From: Segatella copri
GTDB taxonomy: Bacteria; Bacteroidota; Bacteroidia; Bacteroidales; Bacteroidaceae
NCBI RefSeq assembly: GCF_019249795.2
Contig: NZ_CP156892.1
Span: 446,660 to 510,659 of the forward strand
DNA: 64,000 bases
Direction: 5' to 3'
Shown here: piece after piece, positions 17,424-26,900 of the stretch
Layout of the letters: the number at the start of each line of letters is the position of its first letter
Position numbering within the stretch: position 1 is the stretch's first letter
Program-made: the position numbers and the translations under genes
Notes under the pieces: generated by a model
Seen by the model: only the letters and a program-made list of their open reading frames with translations
What the model was told of the DNA's origin: nothing
Databases searched by the model: none

Positions 17424-17999
17424 TTACAATTTATACTGAAGATGTTTCATTGCATGACCACCCCAAGTGGTATCATTGACATATTGGAAACCAACCTTCG
17501 TATAGAGACGCTCCGCTTTCGGATTGCCCTTATCACAAAGCAAACCTACAGCAGGAAGTCCTAATTCTCTTGCGCGAGAGATAGCAGCATCCAACAGTTT
17601 AGACGCAATACCTTTTCCACGGTATTGGTTAGAAACTGCCAAACTATCCAAATAGAACTCACCTTCCTCTGTTTCAAGCTCCATAGCCGAATAGTCCATT
17701 CCAAAAGCCACGATTGCAGCCTCAATAAAGCGCTTACGTAATCTTTTGACGTCAGCACCATCATATGCAACCAAGATGCCAACAAGAATGCCATCAGTAG
17801 ACATAGCAACCAATGTATTCTTATAACTATACTGACTATCCTCCATCTCTACAAGTTTAGTCATCATACGGTGAAAATCAACCAATGTATGCTGAGGACC
17901 AGCAAAATTTTGACAACACTGCGCATTCATCGCCTCCATGATAAGCGATGCGATATGCGAAGCCTTGTCTGGCGTAGCCTGTTCTATTTGAATTTTCAT
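17424..17999 (-). CDS. GNAT family N-acetyltransferase
   Basis: 191 residues. The acetyl-CoA binding motif is clear: YLDSLAVSNQYRGKGIASKLLDAAISRARELG (about 121-152), followed by VGLLCDKGNPKAERLYTKVGF. The acceptor substrate cannot be predicted. It is a single gene. A minus-strand TAACTTTG at 18129-18122 gives a leader of about 115 nt. Confidence 0.88.
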   Translation of the reverse strand: MKIQIEQATPDKASHIASLIMEAMNAQCCQNFAGPQHTLVDFHRMMTKLVEMEDSQYSYKNTLVAMSTDGILVGILVAYDGADVKRLRKRFIEAAIVAFGMDYSAMELETEEGEFYLDSLAVSNQYRGKGIASKLLDAAISRARELGLPAVGLLCDKGNPKAERLYTKVGFQYVNDTTWGGHAMKHLQYKL

Positions 18000-18202
18000 T
18001 ATACTATTTTTATTTTATTGTTTTATTATTGTTATTTCTTTCATGCTCCAGCATCGTGAGGAAATTCTACAAAGATTACTTTTTTCATGATTGCTGATTG
18101 GGTTTGATGCCTTATCGTTTACAAAGTTACGTATATTTTTTGATAAGAGCAAGTTTTTTATATTTTTTATTCGAAAAAGTTTTTTTATTCGAAAAAAAAA
18201 TG

Positions 18203-18211
18203 TATCTTTGC
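18203..18211 (+). promoter_or_regulatory. TAnnTTTGC minus-7 box of an RNA-only unit
   Basis: TATCTTTGC on the plus strand, with no plus-strand gene downstream. A structured region starts 4 bp later. Confidence 0.65.
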
Positions 18212-18212
18212 C

Positions 18213-18345
18213 ACAGGTTTTGAAGCTAAATTTCTATTACTAGCATAATAGAGATACCCAAATCCCTTGGGTCCCAATGCTTCAAAACCTTTTTCGTTTT
18301 AACAGCGAAAAAGGAATACACCGAAAGAGTGTATCCTTCTTCGCT
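18213..18345 (+). ncRNA. Candidate structured small RNA
   Basis: Directly after a consensus promoter, a perfect 12-bp stem pairs 18215-18226 with 18279-18290. It encloses two small hairpins: 233-239 with 246-252, and 256-261 with 267-272 (add 18000). This gives a three-way junction. A second element can fold either as CCTTTTTCG/CGAAAAAGG (18288-18314) or as a longer hairpin (18305-18344). The two exclude each other. On the minus strand the longer hairpin may also terminate the GH2 mRNA. I see no coding potential. The family is not identified; a Bacteroidales 6S-like RNA is one possibility. Confidence 0.6.
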
Positions 18346-18387
18346 ATATAAATCCTTAATGTTTTGATTTTCGGAATATTACTATAA

Positions 18388-20889
18388 TCACAAAGCTACA
18401 GAAGCATCCTTTAAGTCTACTGCCTGTGCCTTGAGGGTTCCCTTTCCTTTTATCACAACGACACATTTTCCGAAAAATGCCTTGCGATGTGAATCGGTGA
18501 AACGCTCCAAAGAAGTCTGACATCCATTATCTGTTCCCAGAATCTTTGGCGTTTTCAGGAAACCATGACCACTTGCATCCTGTTCTCCTGAAACAGAGAA
18601 GAAAATCTGGTTATCTGCGTTCGGACAGAGATTGCCGTCTTTGTCTACCACATTCACCTCTACAAAGGTAGTCGGATCTGAAGAGCCAAAAGCCTGACAG
18701 CCCTGATAAGTCTTCTTCAACACAAGATGATGAGGAGCTCCTGCTGTCTTTATAACCTGCTCTCTAAGAACTTTACCATTCTTTCTGGCTACAACCTTCA
18801 CTTCTCCCGGTTCAAAGTTTACCCGCCACATCACATGATATTCAGTACTCTTTCTGAAAGCATCGCCTTCGTTCTTTGCACCGTAGACAGTCTTCTTACG
18901 GATGCCCTGACTCTTGCCATTGATAAAGAGTTCTACCTCATCGGCATGATTATAATAGCACCACATGTTGATGGTCTGTCCCGGCAGCCAGTTCCAATGA
19001 GGAAAGAGATGAAGCACATCTTTCTGAGTCCACTCACTCTGATACATATAATAGCTGTCTTTTGAAAGACCCGCCAAATCGATAATGCCAAAATAACTGC
19101 TACGGGCAGGATAAGCATAAGGAGTAGGTTCACCGATATAATCGAAACCGGTCCAGATAAACTGTCCGCCCACAAAGTCGTTGTGCTTCACCACATCCCA
19201 GGTTTCTTCGTGGGTACTGCTCCATGATGCGTGGAAATTATCATAAGCCGAACACATAAACGATGGATCGGTATAAGGCAACCACCATTCCTTTGGTGCA
19301 GTATAAATGCTGTCGCTAGGCATCATATAGTAGCCACGAGTCTGCAAGGCAGAAACACTCTCCGACAGAACGAAAGGCTTGCCAGGGAAATTCTTCGGCA
19401 CATCCTTCACCCACTGATGGTGATAATTGAAACCTATAACATCAATAGCCCCACTCTTAAAGAGATGATTCTTCGGATCGGGCTCATTGCAGCCAGCAGT
19501 AACAGGGCGTGTGCCCCAAGGATCATACTTCTTTACGATTTTTGCCAGATGCTGGGTAAGAAGCGAATTGACACTCAGTTCATCGCTATGTGACAAGCTA
19601 GAAGCATCATGACCGGCATTCAAAATCAGGTTAGCCTGCTCCAGACTGAGCGTATCAGCAGCCGCATCCGACCATTGTTCGAGAACCTCATTACCGATAC
19701 TCCACATGATGATACTTGGATGATTACGGTCGCGCTTGATGAGATCAGACAGGTCTTTCTTATGCCATTCATCAAAGAAACGGGCATAATCGCCATTCGA
19801 TTTCTTGCGGCGCCACATGTCGAAACTCTCGTCCATCACGAGGATGCCCATCGAATCGCACATGTTCAAGAGTTCTGGTGCCGGAGGATTATGACTACTT
19901 CGGATAGCGTTCACGCCCATATCGCGAAGGATGGTAAGCTTACGGTGCATCGCATCCTCATTAACGGCAGCACCCAGGCAACCGAAATCATGATGCTCAC
20001 AGACACCATTTATCTTGAGATTCTTGCCATTGAGGAAGAAACCCTTCCTTGCATCAAACTTCACATCGCGGAAACCGGCAGTTGACGTAGTAACATCCAC
20101 TACCTTCCCATTTACTAACAGCTCGCTCTTGACTGTATAGAGATATCCCTTTCCGATGTCCCAGAGATGCGGATTCTTCACCTTGAGTTTCTGTTCCTGA
20201 ACACCCTGACTCTTGGCTACGATCTTTCCTGCAGCATCATAGATTGTATTACGGACAGAGAGTTTCATCTTTTTACCGGAAACAGCGAAGTCCACTTTCA
20301 CCCTGACATCACCCTGTGGAGAAGTTGCCACATACTGTCCCCATTGGGGAATATAAGCAGTTTTCATGGTTTTGGTGAGCCAAACATGGCGGTAAATACC
20401 GCAACCGGAATACCAGCGGCTGTTAGGCTGGTCGCTGTTGTCTACCTTCACAGCAATGACATTATCACCCTTCTTATTAATATAAGGTGTAAGATCATAC
20501 TCAAATGTACTGTATCCATAAGGACGGGTTCCGAGTTTATGACCATTGATATACACGGTAGAATTCATATATACTCCATCAAAGGTGATGGTAAAGCGGT
20601 CATACTTTTCCTTAGGATTCACCGAGAAATGCTTACGGTACCATCCGATGCCGCCCGGCAATGCACCACCACCGGCTCCCGAAGGATTCGAAGGAGAGAA
20701 ATCGCCCTCTATCGCCCAATCGTGAGGAAGATTCAAACTTCGCCAATGTCGGTCTGAATAATCAGATTTTGACATTCTGGCACTATCTGCTAAAGTGAAA
20801 AGCCAGCCATTATCAAAAGACTGGCGATCACGGGCGCTCAACGACTGAGCGCCCAATAGAAAGATTGCTAAAGCAAATATCTTCTTCAT
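18388..20889 (-). CDS. Glycoside hydrolase family 2 protein (beta-galactosidase-like)
   Basis: 833 residues with a signal peptide (about 1-19). The order is sugar-binding jelly roll (GGIGWYRKHFSV...NSTVYINGHKLG), Ig-like domain, TIM barrel, then C-terminal Ig-like domains including a DUF4982-type segment near WNWLPGQTINMWCYYNHADEVELFING. Catalytic residues by family alignment are the acid/base Glu401 in WSIGNE and the nucleophile Glu510 in VLSES. It is likely periplasmic and removes terminal beta-linked galactose or a similar sugar. The GH31 gene lies 1 bp upstream in the same unit, which fits removal of galactose-xylose side chains such as those of xyloglucan (inferred). Confidence 0.9.
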   Translation of the reverse strand: MKKIFALAIFLLGAQSLSARDRQSFDNGWLFTLADSARMSKSDYSDRHWRSLNLPHDWAIEGDFSPSNPSGAGGGALPGGIGWYRKHFSVNPKEKYDRFTITFDGVYMNSTVYINGHKLGTRPYGYSTFEYDLTPYINKKGDNVIAVKVDNSDQPNSRWYSGCGIYRHVWLTKTMKTAYIPQWGQYVATSPQGDVRVKVDFAVSGKKMKLSVRNTIYDAAGKIVAKSQGVQEQKLKVKNPHLWDIGKGYLYTVKSELLVNGKVVDVTTSTAGFRDVKFDARKGFFLNGKNLKINGVCEHHDFGCLGAAVNEDAMHRKLTILRDMGVNAIRSSHNPPAPELLNMCDSMGILVMDESFDMWRRKKSNGDYARFFDEWHKKDLSDLIKRDRNHPSIIMWSIGNEVLEQWSDAAADTLSLEQANLILNAGHDASSLSHSDELSVNSLLTQHLAKIVKKYDPWGTRPVTAGCNEPDPKNHLFKSGAIDVIGFNYHHQWVKDVPKNFPGKPFVLSESVSALQTRGYYMMPSDSIYTAPKEWWLPYTDPSFMCSAYDNFHASWSSTHEETWDVVKHNDFVGGQFIWTGFDYIGEPTPYAYPARSSYFGIIDLAGLSKDSYYMYQSEWTQKDVLHLFPHWNWLPGQTINMWCYYNHADEVELFINGKSQGIRKKTVYGAKNEGDAFRKSTEYHVMWRVNFEPGEVKVVARKNGKVLREQVIKTAGAPHHLVLKKTYQGCQAFGSSDPTTFVEVNVVDKDGNLCPNADNQIFFSVSGEQDASGHGFLKTPKILGTDNGCQTSLERFTDSHRKAFFGKCVVVIKGKGTLKAQAVDLKDASVAL

Positions 20890-20890
20890 A

Positions 20891-23845
20891 TTACTTCAGT
20901 TTTACAGTAACTGCCTTACCAGCATACTTCACCATCTTGCCCTTAGGCGCCTTGGCGAGGCTGATACCCTGCTGGTTGTTATCACTAACAAGTACGATAT
21001 TGAAGCGACGCTTCTGGAGCATACCGTCGAAAGCACCCTTACGGGCAGCGATAGTAATAGTCTTCTGAGCATTATTATATTTGAAGTCTATCATAGCATA
21101 CTTACCCTTCTCGTAGTTGTAGTTGGTTCCCTCATCCTCATAGAGTGTATAAGAACCGTCCTTGCCTGCATAGACATAGAGGTCGATGAGCTCAGCCTTC
21201 TTCTGATCGCTCCACTCCATCTCTGGACCCACTGGAAGAATAGAACCCTCTGGAACAAAGACTGGAATCTTATCGAAAGGCGCATCGGCTACGATTGTCT
21301 GTCCACCGGCATAGTGCTTACCTGTATAGAAATCATACCAGCCCTTCTGCTTAGGAAGATAAACATTGCGGCTGTACTTCTGATACTCGCCTACAGGACA
21401 AGCCATGAGAGCAGGACCGAACATCCACTGATCCTTGATGTCGTAAACATTATCATCGCCGTTGAAGTCCATTACCAATCCACGCATCATCGTATAGTCC
21501 TTGAAATGAACCATACCCGCCATACTGTAGAGGTAAGGCATCAGACGGTAACGGAGTTTATCGTAAGCCACGATGGTCTTGTAAGCCGGATGATCTGCCG
21601 GAGCAATGTTCCATACCTCACGTGTAGGCCACTGGCCATGAGTACGATAAAGAGGTACGAAGCAACCGAACTGGTTCCAACGAGCCTGCAACTCGCGCCA
21701 TTCCTTCAAGTCAGCATTTTCCTTACCGGTCTTATCGAACTCCTGCTGGGCAGCCACATAGCGGTTCTCTACACAGAAACCGCCCTGGTCCATTCCCCAG
21801 AAAGGCAGACCTGCCATAGAATAGTTCAAACCGGCTGTCATCTGGGCACGCATATCTTCCCAACGGGTAGCAATGTCACCAGACCAGGTAGCCGTACTGT
21901 AGCGCTGTTCACCGGCAAAACCGGAACGAGTCAGGAGGAAGACACGCTGGTTAGGGTTCACACTGCGCTGTCCGTTATAGATAGCATCAGCATTTACGAT
22001 GCTGTAAGCATTGAAATATTCGGTAGATGTACCGAGGGCAGTAGGACCGGAAAGAGCCTTGCGGTACCACATCGGGGTACAGTCGCGAACGTTTGGTTCT
22101 GATGCATCCATCCACCATGCATCGATTCCGAACTTATACTTGGTATAAAGATTCTCGTCCATCTGGCGCCAGAACATCTTGCGGGCACCATCAGAATAGG
22201 CATCATAGAATGAACCGCGGAAGCCGAGCCAGTCGTGAATATCATCCTTGATAGCCTGATGATACATCCAACCCCTGTTGTCGAGTTCCTTATAGTTCTT
22301 GACTGTATCGTAGAACTTAGGCCATACGGAAATCATGAATCTTCCATTCATGGCATGTACGCTGTCGAGCATAGCCTGTGGGTTTGGATAGCGGACAGCC
22401 TCAAACTCATGACTTCCCCATGAATCCAGTTTCCAGTAGTTCCAGTCCTGAACGATATTGTCTACAGGAATATGCAGGTCGCGGAACTTCTTCATGTTGT
22501 CCTCAATGTCCTTGCTGCTCTGATAGCGCTCACGGCTCTGCCAGAAACCGAGGGTCCACTTAGGATAAAGCGAAGCCTTGCCGGTAAGCGTACGGTAACC
22601 GGAAATCACCTCATCGAGATTCTGACCGGCGATGAAATAATAGTCCATATCCGGCGACATTTCACTCCAGATGCTCAACTGGTTCTTCTCTGCCTCAGAA
22701 CGAGGAGCTGCTACGCGGAGTCCGCAGTAAGAAACATCACCATCTGGCTGCCACTCGATACGGATTGGAGTCTTTACGCCCTTCTTGATAGGAGTTTCAA
22801 ACTTATAAGAGTTCGGATTCCAGGCTGTACGCCAGCGCTCAGGCACAACCAGTTTGCCATCGATATAAACCTTCATGTAACCGGCATAATAGAGGATAAA
22901 CTGATAGAAACTGTTACTTGGAGCCTCCACATAACCCTCGTACACCACCTTGGAGCCATTCAGTGCAAACCCCTTTGGCAGGTTCTGAATGCCGCCCTTG
23001 TCGGTCTGGTTGCAAACCTCAGAAGTCTCAGGCATTGCATACTCAAAGTAAATGCTATCTTCGCCTCGAACAATCTTCTGACCATTCTTATCCACATAAG
23101 TACCTGTCAGCTGACCTTCCTTACCATCCTTATCATAGAGTTTGAAGGCACGGTTGAGCTGGAGATAATCTTCCGGATTACCCCAACGGCAATAAGAATA
23201 AGAATCCCAGAGGATACCGTAGTTTTTATTAGAGATGACGAAAGGCACACTCACCTTGGTATTATACTGGAAGAGGTCTTCGTTCTTACCCTTCATGTTG
23301 AGTTCCTCACTCTGATGCTGACCGAGACCATAGAACGCCTCGTTATCAGGAGAGTTGAAGAGCGCACGCCATGACCATCCGTGCTTCTGTGCTTCAGGAA
23401 CCTTGGCAATGTCTACACCCATTTCACGGTCAGGCACGGTGAACGGCTTGAAAGTCTTTCCACCCTGAGCAACCTCGTTGAGAAGGACATTGTCTTTCAG
23501 GTCATAGAAGGTAATCTGACCCGTAGCCTCGTTCATGACAGCACGCATGGCTGCAGTGGTAATGATGAGATTGTCTCCCTGCTCTTCCACCTTATAATTT
23601 GCCTTGCTGTTTTGAGACACTATTATCAGACTCTGTTTGTTACGGAAACTCTGTTCGGCTGTAGCCTGAACACGGATAATCTTATCGCTCACCACCTGGA
23701 GGCGAATCTGACTAGGACCAAAATTCTGGTGTTGCTTCAACTGAACAGTAAGATAATTACCATTCTGGTTGAAACCGGCTGCCTGCATGCCTGTAGCACT
23801 CATCAGCAGCACTGCTGAAATCAATAATGTTTTAGTTAGTCTCAT
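20891..23845 (-). CDS. Glycoside hydrolase family 31 protein with PA14 insert (alpha-xylosidase-like)
   Basis: 984 residues from the ATG at 23843-23845, which starts a clean signal peptide (MRLTKTLLISAVLL...). The N-terminal beta-sandwich holds a PA14-type insertion (about 290-370, GYVEAPSNSFYQFILYYAGYMKVYIDGK). The (beta/alpha)8 barrel follows, with nucleophile Asp580 in WWMDASEPN. The C-terminal beta domains end VKLK. The WMDASEPN signature and PA14 insertion match xyloglucan-active alpha-xylosidases such as Cellvibrio Xyl31A. It is co-transcribed with the GH2 gene from a TATCTTTGC box at 23889-23881. Confidence 0.9.
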   Translation of the reverse strand: MRLTKTLLISAVLLMSATGMQAAGFNQNGNYLTVQLKQHQNFGPSQIRLQVVSDKIIRVQATAEQSFRNKQSLIIVSQNSKANYKVEEQGDNLIITTAAMRAVMNEATGQITFYDLKDNVLLNEVAQGGKTFKPFTVPDREMGVDIAKVPEAQKHGWSWRALFNSPDNEAFYGLGQHQSEELNMKGKNEDLFQYNTKVSVPFVISNKNYGILWDSYSYCRWGNPEDYLQLNRAFKLYDKDGKEGQLTGTYVDKNGQKIVRGEDSIYFEYAMPETSEVCNQTDKGGIQNLPKGFALNGSKVVYEGYVEAPSNSFYQFILYYAGYMKVYIDGKLVVPERWRTAWNPNSYKFETPIKKGVKTPIRIEWQPDGDVSYCGLRVAAPRSEAEKNQLSIWSEMSPDMDYYFIAGQNLDEVISGYRTLTGKASLYPKWTLGFWQSRERYQSSKDIEDNMKKFRDLHIPVDNIVQDWNYWKLDSWGSHEFEAVRYPNPQAMLDSVHAMNGRFMISVWPKFYDTVKNYKELDNRGWMYHQAIKDDIHDWLGFRGSFYDAYSDGARKMFWRQMDENLYTKYKFGIDAWWMDASEPNVRDCTPMWYRKALSGPTALGTSTEYFNAYSIVNADAIYNGQRSVNPNQRVFLLTRSGFAGEQRYSTATWSGDIATRWEDMRAQMTAGLNYSMAGLPFWGMDQGGFCVENRYVAAQQEFDKTGKENADLKEWRELQARWNQFGCFVPLYRTHGQWPTREVWNIAPADHPAYKTIVAYDKLRYRLMPYLYSMAGMVHFKDYTMMRGLVMDFNGDDNVYDIKDQWMFGPALMACPVGEYQKYSRNVYLPKQKGWYDFYTGKHYAGGQTIVADAPFDKIPVFVPEGSILPVGPEMEWSDQKKAELIDLYVYAGKDGSYTLYEDEGTNYNYEKGKYAMIDFKYNNAQKTITIAARKGAFDGMLQKRRFNIVLVSDNNQQGISLAKAPKGKMVKYAGKAVTVKLK

Positions 23846-23880
23846 TGTTATATGTTTAAAGGAAAGTTTAAAAATCTGCG

Positions 23881-23889
23881 GCAAAGATA
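23881..23889 (-). promoter_or_regulatory. TAnnTTTGC minus-7 box for the GH31-GH2 operon
   Basis: TATCTTTGC on the minus strand, 36 bp before the GH31 ATG. An imperfect inverted repeat GATACG...CGTATC (about 23886-23907) lies directly upstream of it and could be a regulator site. Confidence 0.65.
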
Positions 23890-23960
23890 CGAGAAAATTC
23901 CCGTATCTTTATGCGCAAATGTTATCTGTATGTGTATAAAATGTTAACTAGAAGCGTAAA

Positions 23961-26900
23961 CTATTCTGATTCTGACAGATTCTTACGATATTGAGACGGC
24001 GTAACGCCATACGCGTCTTGGAAGTATTTAGTGAAATAACGTGGATTATTGAATCCCACCTTATAGGCTATTTCACTGATGTTCAAGTCGCCCGAGCGCA
24101 GCAGATGCTCTGCAAATTTGATACGCTTGGTTCTGAGATACTCAGAAGGTGTAATACCCGTCAGCGAAATCATGCGCTTATATAATTGTACGCGTGAGAT
24201 ACGGAGATAGGTACTGAGCGATTCTACCGATGTTTCAGGATTGCTCATATGATCACGGATATAAGCATTCACCTCATCTATAAATTTGCGGTCGGCCTCT
24301 GTTATTACATATTCTGTGCTCACATTCTTGCGTTTCTTCAAGAGGTTCAGAATACAGAGATTCAACATATCAATATCGAATGGTTTGGCAATATACTCGT
24401 CAGCACCACACTTCAGACTTTCCTTGCGTTGCTCATCTCCCATACGGGCCGAGAGCATGATGAAAGGTATGGCTGTTGTTTCGTCATTGTCCTTACACAT
24501 CCGGCAGAGTTCGTTACCATCCATCACAGGCATCATCACATCGCTCAGGATGATGTCTGGACGACGGTCGATAATCTTGTTCCAGGCATCCTGACCATTG
24601 ACAGCCTCAACAACCGTATAGTCTGTCAATACTTCGTTCATAAACTCACGGAAGTCCTCACTGTCGTCAACGAGGAGCACTACCGGCTTCTTGATCATCG
24701 ATTCTCCTGGCTGATGCGCATGTTTACTCATTCCGTAGAGAACGTTCTTACCTGCATCCGGATCCTCATCAGTAGCCTGATGCACCGTGGTTATGATAGG
24801 TGCTGCTCGCAAGGAACCGAGATGTGCCGTAGAATTAGAGGTGGTACTGCTCTCTATCGGAAGGTCTACCATAAAGATGGTTCCTCCGCTTGGATTATCT
24901 GTAACATCTACTTTACCGCCATGCAGTTCAGCAAACTTCTTTACCAGGTTCAAACCTATTCCGCTACCACCCTGTGGTTGCATTTCAGTGCCATTGACCT
25001 GATAGAAACGCTCAAACACATGTTCCTTCTCCTTATCGCTGATGCCCTTGCCAGTATCAGATACTGAGATGCGGAGCATATCCGAATCCTTGTCTCCTAC
25101 ACGCTGGCGGAGTGCAACACTCAGAGAAACGGTGATAAATCCTCCATCTGGCGTAAACTTATAGGCATTGCTCAGGAGGTTATTCACGATTTTTCCTACC
25201 TTATCAGCATCAAACGACATCTGCAGACTAGGCACCGTAGAATCGAAGGCAAGCGTTACTTTGCTGTTTGCCAAAGTACGGAACGAAGTACAGATATTGT
25301 CAACGAAGCTCACGATGTCTATACGCGACAGGGTAAGTTTCTCCTTGTTCTGGTCTATCTTGCGGAAGTCGAGAATCTGGTTTACCAGATTGAGCAAACG
25401 GGTAGCATTGCGATGAATCATCTCCAGCTTTCTGCGTTTACTTTCATCTCTTTCTTCTCTGATCATATTGACCAGCGGCGAGATAATCAAGGTGAGCGGA
25501 GTACGGAGTTCGTGGCTCACATTGGTAAAGAAGTTGAGTTTGAGTTCGTTCAACTCCTTGGTCTTCTTGATACTGTCTTCCTTGCTCTGGAGTTCGAATT
25601 TTACACGCTGCTTTTCGAGCATACGTTTACGGTAGAGATAGAAAGCTACACCTATTAATATAATATATACGATAAACGCCCATATAGAGAGATAGAAAGG
25701 CGGATGAATATAAATCTTCAGCGTACTCACCTCTTCGCTCACACTACCATCAGCATTCACCACCTTTGCCTCCAGAACATAGCTGCCTGAAGAGAGATTG
25801 GTAAAGGTAGCCTCCGGACGCCCCTCAGGTGTCAGCATCCATTTGTCATCAAGTCCCTTCATGCGATAGAGGAAACGGCAACGGGCAGGAATACTTACCT
25901 GGTCGGAAGCAAACTGTATGGTAAACGCCTTGTCCTTATAACTGAGATCCAGTTCTGGATGAGTATCGAGCGATTTTTCCAGAGGCACTCTTCCCTCAAA
26001 CTCCTCACCTGCCTTCAGCGGATGATCGAAGAGTACGAAACCGCTGAACAAGACATGTGCATGTTTCTGGGCAGGAAGAATCTTGGCAGGATTGATGATA
26101 TTAATACCATCCTGTCCACCGATGGCGATGGCTCCATTTCTCATCAGACAGGCAGAACGCTGGTTAAACTGGCGGCTCTGCAAGCCATCGAGCGAATTGA
26201 AACTGATCATCGTAATGTCCCATTTGCCCTGGTTGTTCTTGGTCAGCGTAACACGGGTAACGATAAATTCAGAAACCAGCCAGATGTTATGCTGCTTATC
26301 TTCGAGCACCATACAGCCTACCGTACCCTGCGTACCATTGAGGTCATTGATTGACTCCAACTGTCCTGAAGCCTCATCATACATGGTGACACCCGCAGGC
26401 GAAGCCATCCACAAGATGCCTCGGCTATCCTTCATCATGTAATTCAGGGAAGGACTCGGGAAAGGCTGTCCGTCCTTGGTTGTATTTACATTGGTTACCT
26501 TTCGGGTTCCGAAATTAAAGATAGAATAGTTCTGCGAATGACCTATCAGAATTTCATCTTTATTCGGCAGGAAGAGCGAGTTGATAAAATCGCTGGTAAT
26601 ACCTGAATTCTGAACATTGTAGGTTGTAAACTTACCACTTTCAGGATTATAAATCTGGAAGCCTGAGCCCAAGGTTCCGATAATCAGGCGATGATACGGA
26701 TCTTCGGCAAGACACCAGACGCTGTTATTGGCAAGTCCGCCAGGAGCTGCCTGAAAACTCTTCCATCTGCCGTTTTTATATTGGGCAAGTCCACCATTGA
26801 AGGTTCCGAAATACATCGTACCATCACTCATGGTTACGCTGCTGACGATAATATCCGAAGCCAGACCGGTTTCAGCCTGTGAGAATCGCCAGCACTGTCC

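Noticed and set aside
22472..23374. A 300-codon frame opposite the GH31 gene
   Set aside because: Antisense shadow of a well-conserved enzyme; no family features.
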